Part shown: positions 1-8,497 of the stretch, piece by piece
Layout: each line of letters opens with the position of its first letter
Numbering within the stretch: the first letter of the stretch is position 1
NCBI RefSeq assembly: GCF_049532985.1
Contig: NZ_CP186693.1
Coordinates: forward strand, 5,704,001 to 5,768,000
Length of the DNA stretch: 64,000 bases
Direction of reading: 5' to 3'
Origin: Promicromonospora sp049532985
Lineage (GTDB): Bacteria; Actinomycetota; Actinomycetes; Actinomycetales; Cellulomonadaceae
Program-made: the position numbers and the translations under genes
Notes under the pieces: model-generated
What the model saw: only the letters and a program-made list of their open reading frames with translations
Told to the model about the DNA's origin: nothing
The model's database searches: none

Positions 1-401
1 CCGCGGGGGTCGATGGCGACGCCGCCCTTGGCGCCGCCGTACGGCAGGTTGACCACCGCACACTTCCAGGTCATCCACATGGCCAGCGCCCGCACCTCGT
101 CGACGTCGACGGAGGGGTGGTAGCGCAGGCCGCCCTTGCCCGGGCCCAGGCTCACGTTGTGCTGCACGCGGAAGCCGTGGAACAGCACGGTCTCACCGGT
201 GTCGCGGCGCAGCGGCACCGACACGTGGATCTCGCGACGCGGGGTGGCGAGCATGCGGTGCAGGCCCTCGTCGTAGCCGAGGATCTCGACCGCCGTGGCG
301 AGCTGCGCGTGCGCGGTCGCGAGGGCGGACCCCTCCTCGGGCGAGTCGGACGGGGAGAAGGCGGGCGATGCTGCGGGGGTGGACGTCGTTGTCGTCGTCA
401 C
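1..401 (-). CDS. gdhA: Glutamate dehydrogenase, N-terminal part (cut by window edge)
   Basis: Catalyses reversible oxidative deamination of glutamate to 2-oxoglutarate and ammonia in the cytoplasm. Only the first 133 residues are present. They carry the Glu/Leu/Phe/Val dehydrogenase N-terminal fold with GPGKGGLRYHP followed by WKCAVVNLPYGGAKGG, the glutamate-binding glycine/lysine segments of the family. The GTG start at 401 follows a strong GGAGG six bases upstream. A 20-residue Ser/Thr/Pro-rich leader precedes the conserved part. It lies near putA, whose product is glutamate, so the two could work in series. Cofactor preference cannot be read because the Rossmann domain is outside the window. 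Confidence 0.93.
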   Translation of the reverse strand, partial: MTTTTTSTPAASPAFSPSDSPEEGSALATAHAQLATAVEILGYDEGLHRMLATPRREIHVSVPLRRDTGETVLFHGFRVQHNVSLGPGKGGLRYHPSVDVDEVRALAMWMTWKCAVVNLPYGGAKGGVAIDPR

Positions 402-592
402 GTAGGTCCTCCGGGGGAGAACGGCGCCTGCGCTGTGCGAGCAGGACGCGGGTTGCGCGGCGCGGGGTTTGCGCCTCGTCATCAACCGTATCGCTTCGAT
501 GCGGGTGATTGCCCGACGGCGGTGTGTGCGACCGGAGAACTTCCGGTGAGCGGTGATCGCCGGGGCGGGGCGGGCCGGTTCGCGGCCCGGGT

Positions 593-624
593 CCGGGCCT
601 CCGCGGGGGTGTGCGGAGGCCCGG
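593..624 (-). terminator. Hairpin terminator of bioY
   Basis: A perfect 12-bp inverted repeat with an 8-nt loop begins 15 nt beyond the bioY stop codon. There is no T-tract, as is common in high-GC actinobacteria. The rest of 402-638 shows no gene; it should hold the gdhA promoter, but I could not assign one. Confidence 0.6.
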
Positions 625-638
625 TTCGGTGCCGGTGC

Positions 639-1238
639 TCAGCGCTCGGTGAGCCGCCAGGCACCCGGGAGCAGCACGCCGGCCAGCACGGCCTTGATCG
701 CGTCGCCCACGAGGAACACGACGGCGCCGGCCATGACCGCGTCGACCGGCGACATGCCCGTCGAGACCGCCAGCCACGGCACGCCGACCGCGTAGATCAC
801 CGCGGTGCCGGCGGCGAAGGCGAGGATGGTACCCAGCACGCCGCGGTCCAGGCCCCGGCGGGCCAGCGCGCCCACGACGAAGCTCGCCACGACGAAGCCG
901 ACGATGTACCCGCCCGAGGCACCCAGCACCACCTCGACGCCGGACGCCCCGCCGGTGAAGACGGGCAGTCCGACCACGCCGAGCGCCAGGTACAGCGCCT
1001 GGGCCAGAGCGCCGCGTACGGGGCCGATCGCGGCCGCGCCGAGCAGCACGGCGAACGTCTGGCCGGTGACCGGCACGGGCAGGCCCGGGATCGGCACGCG
1101 GAGCTGTGCCGCCAGGGCGGTGAGGGCGGCGACGCCCACGACGAGGGCGATGTCGCGTGCGACAGTGCCCGGCAGGAGGTCGGCCAGCACGCGGCGCGGG
1201 TTGGAGCGCGGGACCAGGGGGAACGCGAGGGTCGTCAT
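639..1238 (-). CDS. bioY: Biotin transporter BioY
   Basis: S-component of a biotin uptake transporter of the energy-coupling-factor type, in the cytoplasmic membrane. The 199 residues form about six hydrophobic helices with family hallmarks PVPVTGQTFAVLL and GALAQALYLALGVVGLPVF near residues 55-95 and a glycine-rich GASGGYIVGF. No BioM or BioN is adjacent, so it would act alone or with a distant EcfAT module. The ATG at 1238 is preferred over an upstream TTG because TACTGT, a -10-like box, lies 8 nt before it, which suggests a leaderless mRNA. No riboswitch or BirA/BioQ operator was recognised. Confidence 0.93.
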   Translation of the reverse strand: MTTLAFPLVPRSNPRRVLADLLPGTVARDIALVVGVAALTALAAQLRVPIPGLPVPVTGQTFAVLLGAAAIGPVRGALAQALYLALGVVGLPVFTGGASGVEVVLGASGGYIVGFVVASFVVGALARRGLDRGVLGTILAFAAGTAVIYAVGVPWLAVSTGMSPVDAVMAGAVVFLVGDAIKAVLAGVLLPGAWRLTER

Positions 1239-1246
1239 GGTCAACG

Positions 1247-1252
1247 ACAGTA
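1247..1252 (-). promoter_or_regulatory. -10 box of leaderless bioY
   Basis: TACTGT on the minus strand lies 8 nt upstream of the bioY ATG. It matches the TANNNT boxes found at similar distances before many genes of this window. Confidence 0.4.
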
Positions 1253-1331
1253 AGCGGTCGGGCAAGGACAGGGCAGCCGTCGTCGCGGCCAGTAACGGGT
1301 GGCCCGAGTTGTGCGGGTCGTACAGCCGGGG

Positions 1332-2111
1332 CTACGCCCGGGCACCCGGCGAGCGCCGCGACCGGCTCCGGAACGACGACGGCGTCTCGCCGGTCAGCCG
1401 CGCGAACGTGCGTGTGAAGGAGGGCTGGTCGTAGAAGCCCGCGGCGGCGGCCACCTCGGCCAGGGGCACGGTGGTGGTCGTGAGCAGGTGGGCCGCGCGG
1501 TCGACGCGCAGCCGCAGCACGAGCTGCCGGGGCGAGAGCCCGAACACCCGGCGCACCCGGCGGTCCAGGGAGGCGGGGGCGCACCCGGCGAGCACGGCCA
1601 GGTCCGCCACGGAGGGCACATCGCCGTGCTCCAGCAGGTCCTCGACCTGCCCGCGCAGGCGCGCCATGGCCTGGATCGTCGCGTCGTCGGCGTCGCCGGA
1701 GCGCAGGTCCTGCGACACCGACACGAGCCCCACGTACGCGCCGGACTCGTCGTGCAGGGGCAGCTTGGAGGTGAGGAACCAGCCGGGCGCCCCGCCCACG
1801 TGCCGGATCAGCTCCAGCTCGCCTCGCAGCGGCTTGTCGGTGGTGCGGACCAGCTCGTCCTGGCTCTCGTAGCGCTCGGCGAGCTCGGGCACGAACAGGT
1901 CGACGGCGCGCTTGCCGATGACGTCCCGGCGCGACCGCTCCCGCGTGCGGCCCACGAACACCTGGTTGACGACCACGTACCGGCCGTCGGCGTCCTTGGC
2001 GCAGAACATGACGCCGGACAGCTCGTCCATCAGGGCGACCATCGCGGGGTTCAGCGCTGTCAGCAGGGCCTTCGCCTCAGGCCGCGCCGCGCCGTTCGGC
2101 GTGTTGCTCAT
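1332..2111 (-). CDS. PAS-domain AraC-family transcriptional regulator
   Basis: Predicted DNA-binding regulator of 259 residues. Residues about 20-140 look like a PAS sensor (FCAKDADGRYVVVNQVF, then GELELIRHVGG and LPLHDESGAYVGLVSVSQD). Residues about 160-250 form an AraC-type double helix-turn-helix ending in FYDQPSFTRTFARLTGETP. It is divergent from putA with a 108-bp shared intergenic region, so it is a natural candidate regulator of proline catabolism; AraC-family PruR controls putA in Pseudomonas, but PruR is not a PAS protein as far as I know. The ligand is unknown. A TAGCAT -10 box 9 nt before the ATG suggests a leaderless start. Confidence 0.85.
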   Translation of the reverse strand: MSNTPNGAARPEAKALLTALNPAMVALMDELSGVMFCAKDADGRYVVVNQVFVGRTRERSRRDVIGKRAVDLFVPELAERYESQDELVRTTDKPLRGELELIRHVGGAPGWFLTSKLPLHDESGAYVGLVSVSQDLRSGDADDATIQAMARLRGQVEDLLEHGDVPSVADLAVLAGCAPASLDRRVRRVFGLSPRQLVLRLRVDRAAHLLTTTTVPLAEVAAAAGFYDQPSFTRTFARLTGETPSSFRSRSRRSPGARA

Positions 2112-2120
2112 CGGGTTCCG

Positions 2121-2126
2121 ATGCTA
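2121..2126 (-). promoter_or_regulatory. -10 box of the AraC regulator gene
   Basis: TAGCAT on the minus strand lies 9 nt upstream of the ATG at 2111 and directly abuts a 14-bp palindrome at 2128-2141. Confidence 0.35.
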
Positions 2127-2127
2127 C

Positions 2128-2141
2128 GCGGCGTACGCCGC
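2128..2141. promoter_or_regulatory. 14-bp palindrome in the araC-putA divergent region
   Basis: GCGGCGTACGCCGC is a perfect palindrome between the two divergent genes, just upstream of the regulator's -10 box. A second inverted repeat, GGATC-N6-GATCC, lies at 2164-2179. Either could be an operator for the PAS-AraC protein; this is inferred from position only. Confidence 0.35.
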
Positions 2142-2219
2142 CCGCCTTGGCCAAAACCGGTGCGGATCGCGAGTGATCCCGCCAATACATCCGGCGGGCA
2201 CCGGGTGCACCCTGGAGAC

Positions 2220-5200
2220 ATGAAGACCTCTGCCCGGCGCGAGAGCGCCGCACCTGCCGACGTCCCGACCGGGGGCGCAGGCGCACCGGACAGCGCCGCC
2301 CCGCAGGCTCCGACCGAGCCCCCCGCGAAGCCCGCCGCCGACACCCTCGTCGAGGACGCCGTCGCCCTCGCCCGGACCTGGATCGGCACCGCCACGGGAG
2401 GTACCGCCGGGGCCGCGACGAGCTCGAAGACCGACAAGGCCGTGGCCCGCGCCTCTGCCGCCCTGGGCGCCCTCGTCTCCGACCCCGCAGGCCTGGAGCT
2501 CGCCGTCGGCTTCGTCGACGACGTCGCCCGCCCGCAGGACGTCCACGTCGCCGCCAAGGCCCTGGCCCGTCTCGGCGCGAAGGCCGGCAGCGCCTCGTTC
2601 CTCAGCGCGAGCGACCGTGCGCTGTTCCGGGCCGGGGCGCTGGCCGCCCCGGTGCTTCCGGGCATCGTCGTGCCGGCCGCCCGCGCCCGCCTACGGCAGC
2701 TCGTGGGCCACCTCGTGGCCGACGCCGGCTCCGGTCTCACCGCGCACCTGGCCCGCACCCGGGCCGAGGGCTACACCCTCAACGTGAACCTGCTGGGCGA
2801 GGCCGTGCTCGGCAAGGAGGAGGCCGCGGCCCGCCTGGCCCGCACGATCGCCCTGGTGGAGCGGCCCGACGTCGACTACGTCTCCATCAAGGTCTCCAGC
2901 GTTGCCGCGCAGCTCGTCACGTGGGACCTCGACGGCTCCCGCGACCGCGTCGTCGAGCAGCTCCTGCCGCTCTACCGCTCCGCGCGCGACCACGGCGTGT
3001 TCCTCAACCTCGACATGGAGGAGTACCGCGACCTCGCCCTGACCACCGCGGTGTTCACCGACATCCTGGGCCGGGAGGAGTTCCGCGACCTGGAGGCGGG
3101 CATCGTGCTCCAGGCCTACCTCCCCGACGCCCTGGGCGCGCTGGACGGCCTCACCGAGTTCGCCGCGAAGCGCGTCGCGAACGGCGGCGCGCGCATCAAG
3201 GTCCGCATCGTCAAGGGCGCCAACCTCGCGATGGAGCACGTCGAGGCCGCCCTGCACGACTGGGCACAGGCGCCGTACGCCACCAAGCCCGACGTCGACG
3301 CCAACTACGTGCGCATGCTCGACCACGCCCTGCGCCCCGAGCGCGCGCACGCCGTCCGCATCGGCGCGGCGTCGCACAACCTGTTCCACGTGGCGCTCGC
3401 GATCCTGCTGGGCCGCGCCCGCGGCGTCTCCGAGGCGCTCGACATCGAGATGCTCCAGGGCATGGCGCCCACCGAGGCCGCCGCCGTCCGCGACGAGGTG
3501 GCCAAGGACGGCGGCCGCGTGGTGCTCTACACGCCGGTCGTGCGTGACGAGGACTTCGACGTCGCCATCTCCTACCTGGTGCGCCGCCTGGAGGAGAACG
3601 CGGCCGAGCAGAACTTCCTGCACGCCGCGTTCGCGCCCGCCGCAGCAGCGCCGACACCGCCGATGGACCGGCAGGAGGCCGCCTTCCGCGCCTCCGTGGA
3701 GCACGGCGTGCACTACTCGCCGGACGACGTCGCCCCGCGCCGCCGTCCGCGCCCCGAGCCCGCGGTGCCCGCCGGGCCGTTCCGCAACGCCGCCGACACC
3801 GACCCCGCCGTCGCCGCGAACCGTGCCTGGGCCCAGCAGGTCACGAGCACCCGCTCGGGCTACGTGCCCGCCCTCGCCGAGCCGCTCGCGACGCCCGCCC
3901 AGGTGGACGACGTCGTCGCCGTCGCCCGCCGGGCCGGCGCCGCCTGGGCCGACGTCGCCCCTGCGGACCGGGCCCGCGTGCTGCGCGCAGCGGCCCAGCA
4001 CCTGGAGGCCGCGCGCACCGACCTGGTCGCCGCGATGGTGCACGAGGCCGGCAAGACGGTGGCCGAGGCGGACCCGGAGGTCAGCGAGGCCGTCGACTTC
4101 GCCGCCTACTACGCGCAGGCGGCCGAGGCCCTCGACCCGTCGTCGGAGGCCTGGCCGGGCGCCCGGTACACGCCCGACGGCGTCACCCTGGTCACCCCGC
4201 CCTGGAACTTCCCGGTCGCCATCCCGATCGGCGGCGTGCTCGCCGGCCTGGCCTCCGGCTCCTCCGTCATCGCCAAGCCCGCCCCGCCCACGCCGCGCTG
4301 CCTGGAGATCGCGGTCGAGGCCGTGCACGCGGCCCTGGACGAGGTGGCCCCCGAGATCGGGCTCGACCCGGCGCTCGCGCGCGCCGTCGCGCAGTTCGTC
4401 CGCGTGCCCGACGGTGACCTCGGCCGCCGCCTCGTGACGCACGACGGCGTGTCCCGCGTGATCCTGACCGGCGCGATCGAGACCGCAGAGATGTTCGCGT
4501 CCTGGCGCCCGGAGCTGCCGGTGCTGGCGGAGACGTCGGGCAAGAACGCGATCGTCGTGACGCCGTCGGCCGACCTCGACCTGGCCGTCGCCGACGTGGT
4601 GCGCTCCGCCTTCGGGCACGCCGGGCAGAAGTGCTCCGCGGCGTCCCTGGTGATCCTCGTCGGCTCGGTGGGCGACCCGCGCACCGCCACGGGGGAGCGG
4701 TTCCGCCGCCAGCTCGTCGACGCCGTGTCGTCGCTCGCCGTCGGCCCCGCCACCGACCTGGCCACCGTGATGGGGCCGCTCACGGAGCCGGCGCAGGGCA
4801 AGCTCCTGCGTGCGCTGACCACCCTGGAGGAGGGGGAGAGCTGGCTCGTGCGGCCGCGTCGCCTGGACGCCGTGGCGCAGGAGGCCGGGCTCGGCAAGGG
4901 CCGCCTGTGGACCCCGGGCGTGCGCGACGGCGTCCGCCCCGGCTCGTTCTTCCACCTCACCGAGGCCTTCGGGCCGGTATTGGGCATCATGACCGCCCGG
5001 ACCCTCGACGAGGCGCTCGCGCTGCAGAACGCCGTGTCGTTCGGCCTCACCGGTGGCATCCACTCGCTGGACGACGCCGAGGTGGAGCACTGGCTGGAGC
5101 GCGTCGAGGTCGGCAACGCGTACGTGAACCGGCACATCACCGGCGCGATCGTGCAGCGCCAGTCGTTCGGCGGCTGGAAGGCCTCCGTGGTGGGCTCCGG

Positions 5201-5744
5201 CGCCAAGGCGGGCGGCCCCAACTACGTGGCGCAGCTCGGCCGCTGGGCCGACGCGCCCGACGTGCCGTCGCGCACCGAGGACCCGGCGGGCTGGCTCGCC
5301 TGGGCCCGCGCCGACGACGCCCGCGCCTGGCTCACCGAGTTCTCCGCCGAGCACGACCCCTCGGGGCTGGGCGTCGAGTCGAACGTGTTCCGCTACCGGC
5401 CGGTGCCGGGCATCACGGTCCGGGTCGGCGCGGGCGCGCCGGACGTCGAGGTGCAGCGGGTGCTCGCCGCGGCCGCGCGGGCGGGCGTCCCGGCGACGGT
5501 CGTCGGGCAGGAGGTCACGGACGAGGCGTTCGCCGAGTCCGTCGCCGACGGCGTGGTGACCGGCCGCATCCGCGTGGTGGGCGAGGCCCCCGGCCTGCGC
5601 GACGCGGCCGCGAGCCGCCTCGGCTCGGTCACGGTGCTGGACGGCCCGGTCCTGGCGAGCGGCCGCCGCGAGCTGCTGACGATGCTCCGCGAGCAGGCGG
5701 TCAGCCGCACGATGCACCGCTACGGCCACCAGCGCACCGCGTAG
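2220..5744 (+). CDS. putA: Bifunctional proline dehydrogenase / P5C dehydrogenase
   Basis: Oxidises proline to pyrroline-5-carboxylate (FAD domain) and then to glutamate (NAD domain). The 1174 residues comprise a Pro/Ala-rich N-terminus, a proline dehydrogenase barrel at about 150-460 (DYVSIKVSS, RIKVRIVKGAN, MLQGMAP), a linker, and an aldehyde dehydrogenase at about 545-1005 with PWNFPVAIPIGG, general base Glu771 in ETSGKNA and catalytic Cys805 in GQKCS. A C-terminal tail of about 160 residues follows. The ribbon-helix-helix DNA-binding domain of enterobacterial PutA is absent, so control must come from elsewhere, plausibly the divergent regulator. The ATG at 2220 has GGAG a few bases upstream; the frame is open further upstream but lacks conserved content. 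Confidence 0.96.
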   Translation: MKTSARRESAAPADVPTGGAGAPDSAAPQAPTEPPAKPAADTLVEDAVALARTWIGTATGGTAGAATSSKTDKAVARASAALGALVSDPAGLELAVGFVDDVARPQDVHVAAKALARLGAKAGSASFLSASDRALFRAGALAAPVLPGIVVPAARARLRQLVGHLVADAGSGLTAHLARTRAEGYTLNVNLLGEAVLGKEEAAARLARTIALVERPDVDYVSIKVSSVAAQLVTWDLDGSRDRVVEQLLPLYRSARDHGVFLNLDMEEYRDLALTTAVFTDILGREEFRDLEAGIVLQAYLPDALGALDGLTEFAAKRVANGGARIKVRIVKGANLAMEHVEAALHDWAQAPYATKPDVDANYVRMLDHALRPERAHAVRIGAASHNLFHVALAILLGRARGVSEALDIEMLQGMAPTEAAAVRDEVAKDGGRVVLYTPVVRDEDFDVAISYLVRRLEENAAEQNFLHAAFAPAAAAPTPPMDRQEAAFRASVEHGVHYSPDDVAPRRRPRPEPAVPAGPFRNAADTDPAVAANRAWAQQVTSTRSGYVPALAEPLATPAQVDDVVAVARRAGAAWADVAPADRARVLRAAAQHLEAARTDLVAAMVHEAGKTVAEADPEVSEAVDFAAYYAQAAEALDPSSEAWPGARYTPDGVTLVTPPWNFPVAIPIGGVLAGLASGSSVIAKPAPPTPRCLEIAVEAVHAALDEVAPEIGLDPALARAVAQFVRVPDGDLGRRLVTHDGVSRVILTGAIETAEMFASWRPELPVLAETSGKNAIVVTPSADLDLAVADVVRSAFGHAGQKCSAASLVILVGSVGDPRTATGERFRRQLVDAVSSLAVGPATDLATVMGPLTEPAQGKLLRALTTLEEGESWLVRPRRLDAVAQEAGLGKGRLWTPGVRDGVRPGSFFHLTEAFGPVLGIMTARTLDEALALQNAVSFGLTGGIHSLDDAEVEHWLERVEVGNAYVNRHITGAIVQRQSFGGWKASVVGSGAKAGGPNYVAQLGRWADAPDVPSRTEDPAGWLAWARADDARAWLTEFSAEHDPSGLGVESNVFRYRPVPGITVRVGAGAPDVEVQRVLAAAARAGVPATVVGQEVTDEAFAESVADGVVTGRIRVVGEAPGLRDAAASRLGSVTVLDGPVLASGRRELLTMLREQAVSRTMHRYGHQRTA

Positions 5745-5768
5745 GCGGACGCGGGAAGGTGTCTTCCG

Positions 5769-5817
5769 CAGCTCGGTTGCTCTGTGTAGACGATGTCTAC
5801 GCAGAGCAACCGAGCTG
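5769..5817. terminator. Bidirectional terminator between putA and the LacI gene
   Basis: A 23-bp stem with one mismatch and a 3-nt loop begins 24 nt after the putA stop and lies 65 nt beyond the stop of the convergent LacI-family gene. It can serve both strands. It has no T-tract. Confidence 0.75.
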
Positions 5818-5882
5818 AGCGGGCAGGGTCATCCCAGGGAGCGGCGAGGTGCGGCCGCGCGCGGCGTCCCCGCAGCCGGGCC

Positions 5883-6908
5883 TCAGGCGGAGTCGCCCTC
5901 GATGAGGCGGGGGGCGAAGATGCGGCGCTCGTCGCGGACCGGACGGCCCGCGACCAGGTCGACCAGCATGCTCGTCGCCGCCCCGACCATCTGGACCACC
6001 GGGTTGTGCACCGTCGTCAGGCGCGGTGACGTCGTCTCGGCGATGCCGAGGTCGTCGAACCCGACCACCGAGACGTCGCCGGGCACGGACCGGCCGCGCT
6101 CGGCGAGCACCCGCAGCGTGGCCTCGGCCATGAGGTCGGACGCCGCGAAGATCCCGTCCAGGTCGGGGTGCTGGTCCAGCAGGCGGGCGGCCGCGACGGC
6201 CGCCCCCGCCACGGTGAAGTCGCCCTCGACGATCGCGTCGTCGGGCAGGCCGGCGTCGCGCAGGGCGTCCCGCCAGCCGGTCATCCGGTCCACACCGGCA
6301 GGCATGTCGAGCGGTCCGGTGATGGTGCCGATGCGGCGCCGCCCGCGGTCGATCATCCGCTGCGTGGCGAGGCGGCCGCCGGTGACGTTGTCGACGTCCA
6401 CGTAGCGCAGGCCGCGCGAGAACTGCGGGTCGGGCTCGAACAGGCGCCCGACGAACACCGCGGGCAGGCCCGCCGGGCCGAGCTCCGTCTCGAGGTGGTC
6501 GCCCCGGTGGTGCGAGGCCACGATCACGCCGTCCACATGGCCGCTGCGCAGGTAGCGGCCCACGCGCCCGCGCTGCTCGCCCGGCCGGGCGAGCAGCAGC
6601 ACGAGCTGGAGGTCTGTCCCGGCCAGCCCCTCGCTGACGCCTGCGAGGGTGCCGGAGAGGAACGGGTCGGTGAGGATGCGCTGGTCCGGCTCGGGCACCA
6701 CGAGGGCGATCGAGTCGGTCCGCCGGGTCACGAGCGACCGTGCGGCCCGGTTCGGCGCGTACCCGAGGCGGGCGACGGCGTCGTCCACCGCCGCCTGCGC
6801 CTCGGGGGAGACGCGCAGGCCACCGTTGATGGCGCGCGACGCAGTGGACCGGGACACCCCGGCCGCCTGTGCCACGTCATCCAGGGTGGGTGGGCCTGAG
6901 GTCGTCAC
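5883..6908 (-). CDS. LacI-family repressor of the beta-glucoside operon (CebR/CelR-like)
   Basis: 341 residues: a LacI helix-turn-helix at about 8-27 (LDDVAQAAGVSRSTASRAIN) with hinge helix, then a periplasmic-binding-like sensor to residue about 335. It is the last gene of the sugar operon: its GTG start overlaps the TGA of the beta-glucosidase gene as GTGA, so it is translationally coupled. Two boxes close to TGGGAGCGCTCCCA, the site of Streptomyces CebR and Thermobifida CelR, lie upstream of a binding-protein gene of the same operon, so it probably represses its own operon and releases on cello-oligosaccharides. In Streptomyces cebR is separate and divergent; the terminal position here makes autoregulation direct. 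The inducer is inferred. Confidence 0.88.
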   Translation of the reverse strand: MTTSGPPTLDDVAQAAGVSRSTASRAINGGLRVSPEAQAAVDDAVARLGYAPNRAARSLVTRRTDSIALVVPEPDQRILTDPFLSGTLAGVSEGLAGTDLQLVLLLARPGEQRGRVGRYLRSGHVDGVIVASHHRGDHLETELGPAGLPAVFVGRLFEPDPQFSRGLRYVDVDNVTGGRLATQRMIDRGRRRIGTITGPLDMPAGVDRMTGWRDALRDAGLPDDAIVEGDFTVAGAAVAAARLLDQHPDLDGIFAASDLMAEATLRVLAERGRSVPGDVSVVGFDDLGIAETTSPRLTTVHNPVVQMVGAATSMLVDLVAGRPVRDERRIFAPRLIEGDSA

Positions 6909-8497
6909 GCCTGGGGAACCGCCTTGTCGTCGCCGTCGTCGTCAGGGCGCGCCGGCCGGTCCGGAACGGCGTTGGCCCGCGCGACCTGACCGTACCAGCG
7001 GCCGGACGCCTTGACCGTGCGCTCCTGCGTCTCGTAGTCGACATGCACGAGCCCGAAGCGCTTGCCGTAGCCCCACGCCCACTCGTAGTTGTCGAGCAGC
7101 GACCACCCGAAGTAGCCGCGCACGTCGGCACCCTCGTCGATCGCGTCCTTGACGGCGCGCAGGTGCACGTCGACGAACTCCAGGCGCTGCTGGTCGTCCA
7201 CGAACCCGTCGGCGTCGGGGACGTCCTCGTAGGCGCTGCCGTTCTCCGTCACGTACAGGGCGATGCCGCGCGGGCCGGTGTAGTCCTGCTGCAGGCGCAG
7301 CAGCAGCCGGGTCAGCCCCTCGGGCTGCACCTCCCAGTTCTGGGCGGTCACGGGCAGACCGCGCGGGTGGGTGTACGCGCCGTCGCCGCCCGGGAACGGG
7401 GACGACGACGGCCGGGTCACCGGGGCGCCGCCGTCCAGCGGGTGCTCGGCGGGCCGCGCCGACACGGCGTTGCCGTGGTAGTAGTTCACGCCCAGGGAGT
7501 CGATGGGCGTCGAGATGATCTCGAGGTCGCCCTCCTGGATGTGCCGCTCCAGCCCGTACTCACGCACGTCCTCCAGCACGTCGGCCGGGTAGGCGCCGCG
7601 CAGGATCGGGTCGGCGAAGATGCGGGTGAACCCGCCGTCGAGCCGGCGCGCGGCGTCGACGTCGGCGGGGTCGTCCGGGTCCAGCGGGTCCTCGACCTCG
7701 AAGTTGAGGGTGATGCCGAGGTTCGCGTCGGGTGCGCGCTCGCGCAGCGCCTGCACGGCCAGGCCGTGGGCGAGCATGAGGTGGTGCGCGGCGGCCAGGC
7801 CGTCCTCACGGGACTGCCGGCCCGGCGCGTGCTGGCCGCCCGTGTAGCCGAGGAACGCGGCGCACCACGGCTCGTTGAGCGTGGTCCACACGTCGACGCG
7901 GTCGCCGATCGCCTCGTGCATCGTCACGGCGTAGTCGCGGAACCGGTAGGCGGTGTCGCGGTTCACCCAGCCGTTCGACTCGGCCTCGATCGCCTGCGGC
8001 AGGTCCCAGTGGTAGAGCGTGAGCCAGGGCAGGATGCCCGCGCCCAGCAGCTCGTCCACCAGCCGGTCGTAGTAGGCCAGGCCGGCCGGGTTCACCTCGC
8101 GCCCGCCCGGGATCACCCGGGCCCACGACGTCGAGAACCGGTAGGCCTTGATGCCGAGGTCCTTCATGAGCGCCACGTCGGCCGGGTAGCGGTGGTACTG
8201 GTCGCACGCGACCTCACCGTCGTCCTGGTTCAGGACGGCGCCCGGCACCTTCGCGAACACGTCCCAGACGGAGTCCTCGCGGCCGTCCGTGTGCGCGGCA
8301 CCCTCGACCTGGTAGGCGGCCGTGGCCGCCCCCCAGAGGAAGCCCTCGGGGAAGGCGACGGTGCCGGACGCGTTGGCCGACGGCGCGGTGCGCGGTGCGC
8401 TCGGCGTGAACGGCAGGGCGGTCCCGGGCGCGGGCACGCGGACCGCGGCGGGGTCGGTCTTGAAGCTCTGGGTGAGCTCGCGGGTCATCTGGGTCAT
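6905..8497 (-). CDS. bglC: GH1 beta-glucosidase
   Basis: Retaining family 1 glycoside hydrolase of 530 residues that would release glucose from imported cellobiose or other beta-glucosides. The acid/base Glu209 is in TLNEP and the nucleophile Glu418 in YVTENG; the N-terminal family signature FLWGAATAAYQVEGA follows a disordered 45-residue extension rich in Pro/Ala/Ser. No signal peptide is visible, so it is cytoplasmic, consistent with uptake of the intact disaccharide by the adjacent transporter. The ATG overlaps the permease TGA as ATGA; a second in-frame ATG at 8487 has better Shine-Dalgarno spacing and cannot be excluded. Confidence 0.95.
   Translation of the reverse strand: MTQMTRELTQSFKTDPAAVRVPAPGTALPFTPSAPRTAPSANASGTVAFPEGFLWGAATAAYQVEGAAHTDGREDSVWDVFAKVPGAVLNQDDGEVACDQYHRYPADVALMKDLGIKAYRFSTSWARVIPGGREVNPAGLAYYDRLVDELLGAGILPWLTLYHWDLPQAIEAESNGWVNRDTAYRFRDYAVTMHEAIGDRVDVWTTLNEPWCAAFLGYTGGQHAPGRQSREDGLAAAHHLMLAHGLAVQALRERAPDANLGITLNFEVEDPLDPDDPADVDAARRLDGGFTRIFADPILRGAYPADVLEDVREYGLERHIQEGDLEIISTPIDSLGVNYYHGNAVSARPAEHPLDGGAPVTRPSSSPFPGGDGAYTHPRGLPVTAQNWEVQPEGLTRLLLRLQQDYTGPRGIALYVTENGSAYEDVPDADGFVDDQQRLEFVDVHLRAVKDAIDEGADVRGYFGWSLLDNYEWAWGYGKRFGLVHVDYETQERTVKASGRWYGQVARANAVPDRPARPDDDGDDKAVPQA

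Noticed and set aside
402..592. Riboswitch or small RNA upstream of glutamate dehydrogenase
   Set aside because: No recognisable glutamine, glycine or other aptamer core; only weak -10-like sequences.
482..664. Small gene between gdhA and bioY
   Set aside because: The frame overlaps the bioY end and its terminator hairpin and has no ribosome site or conserved sequence.
2691..5729. Long minus-strand open frame (about 1000 codons) opposite putA
   Set aside because: It has no start signal or family motifs and follows the third-position bias of putA; high GC makes such antisense frames common here.
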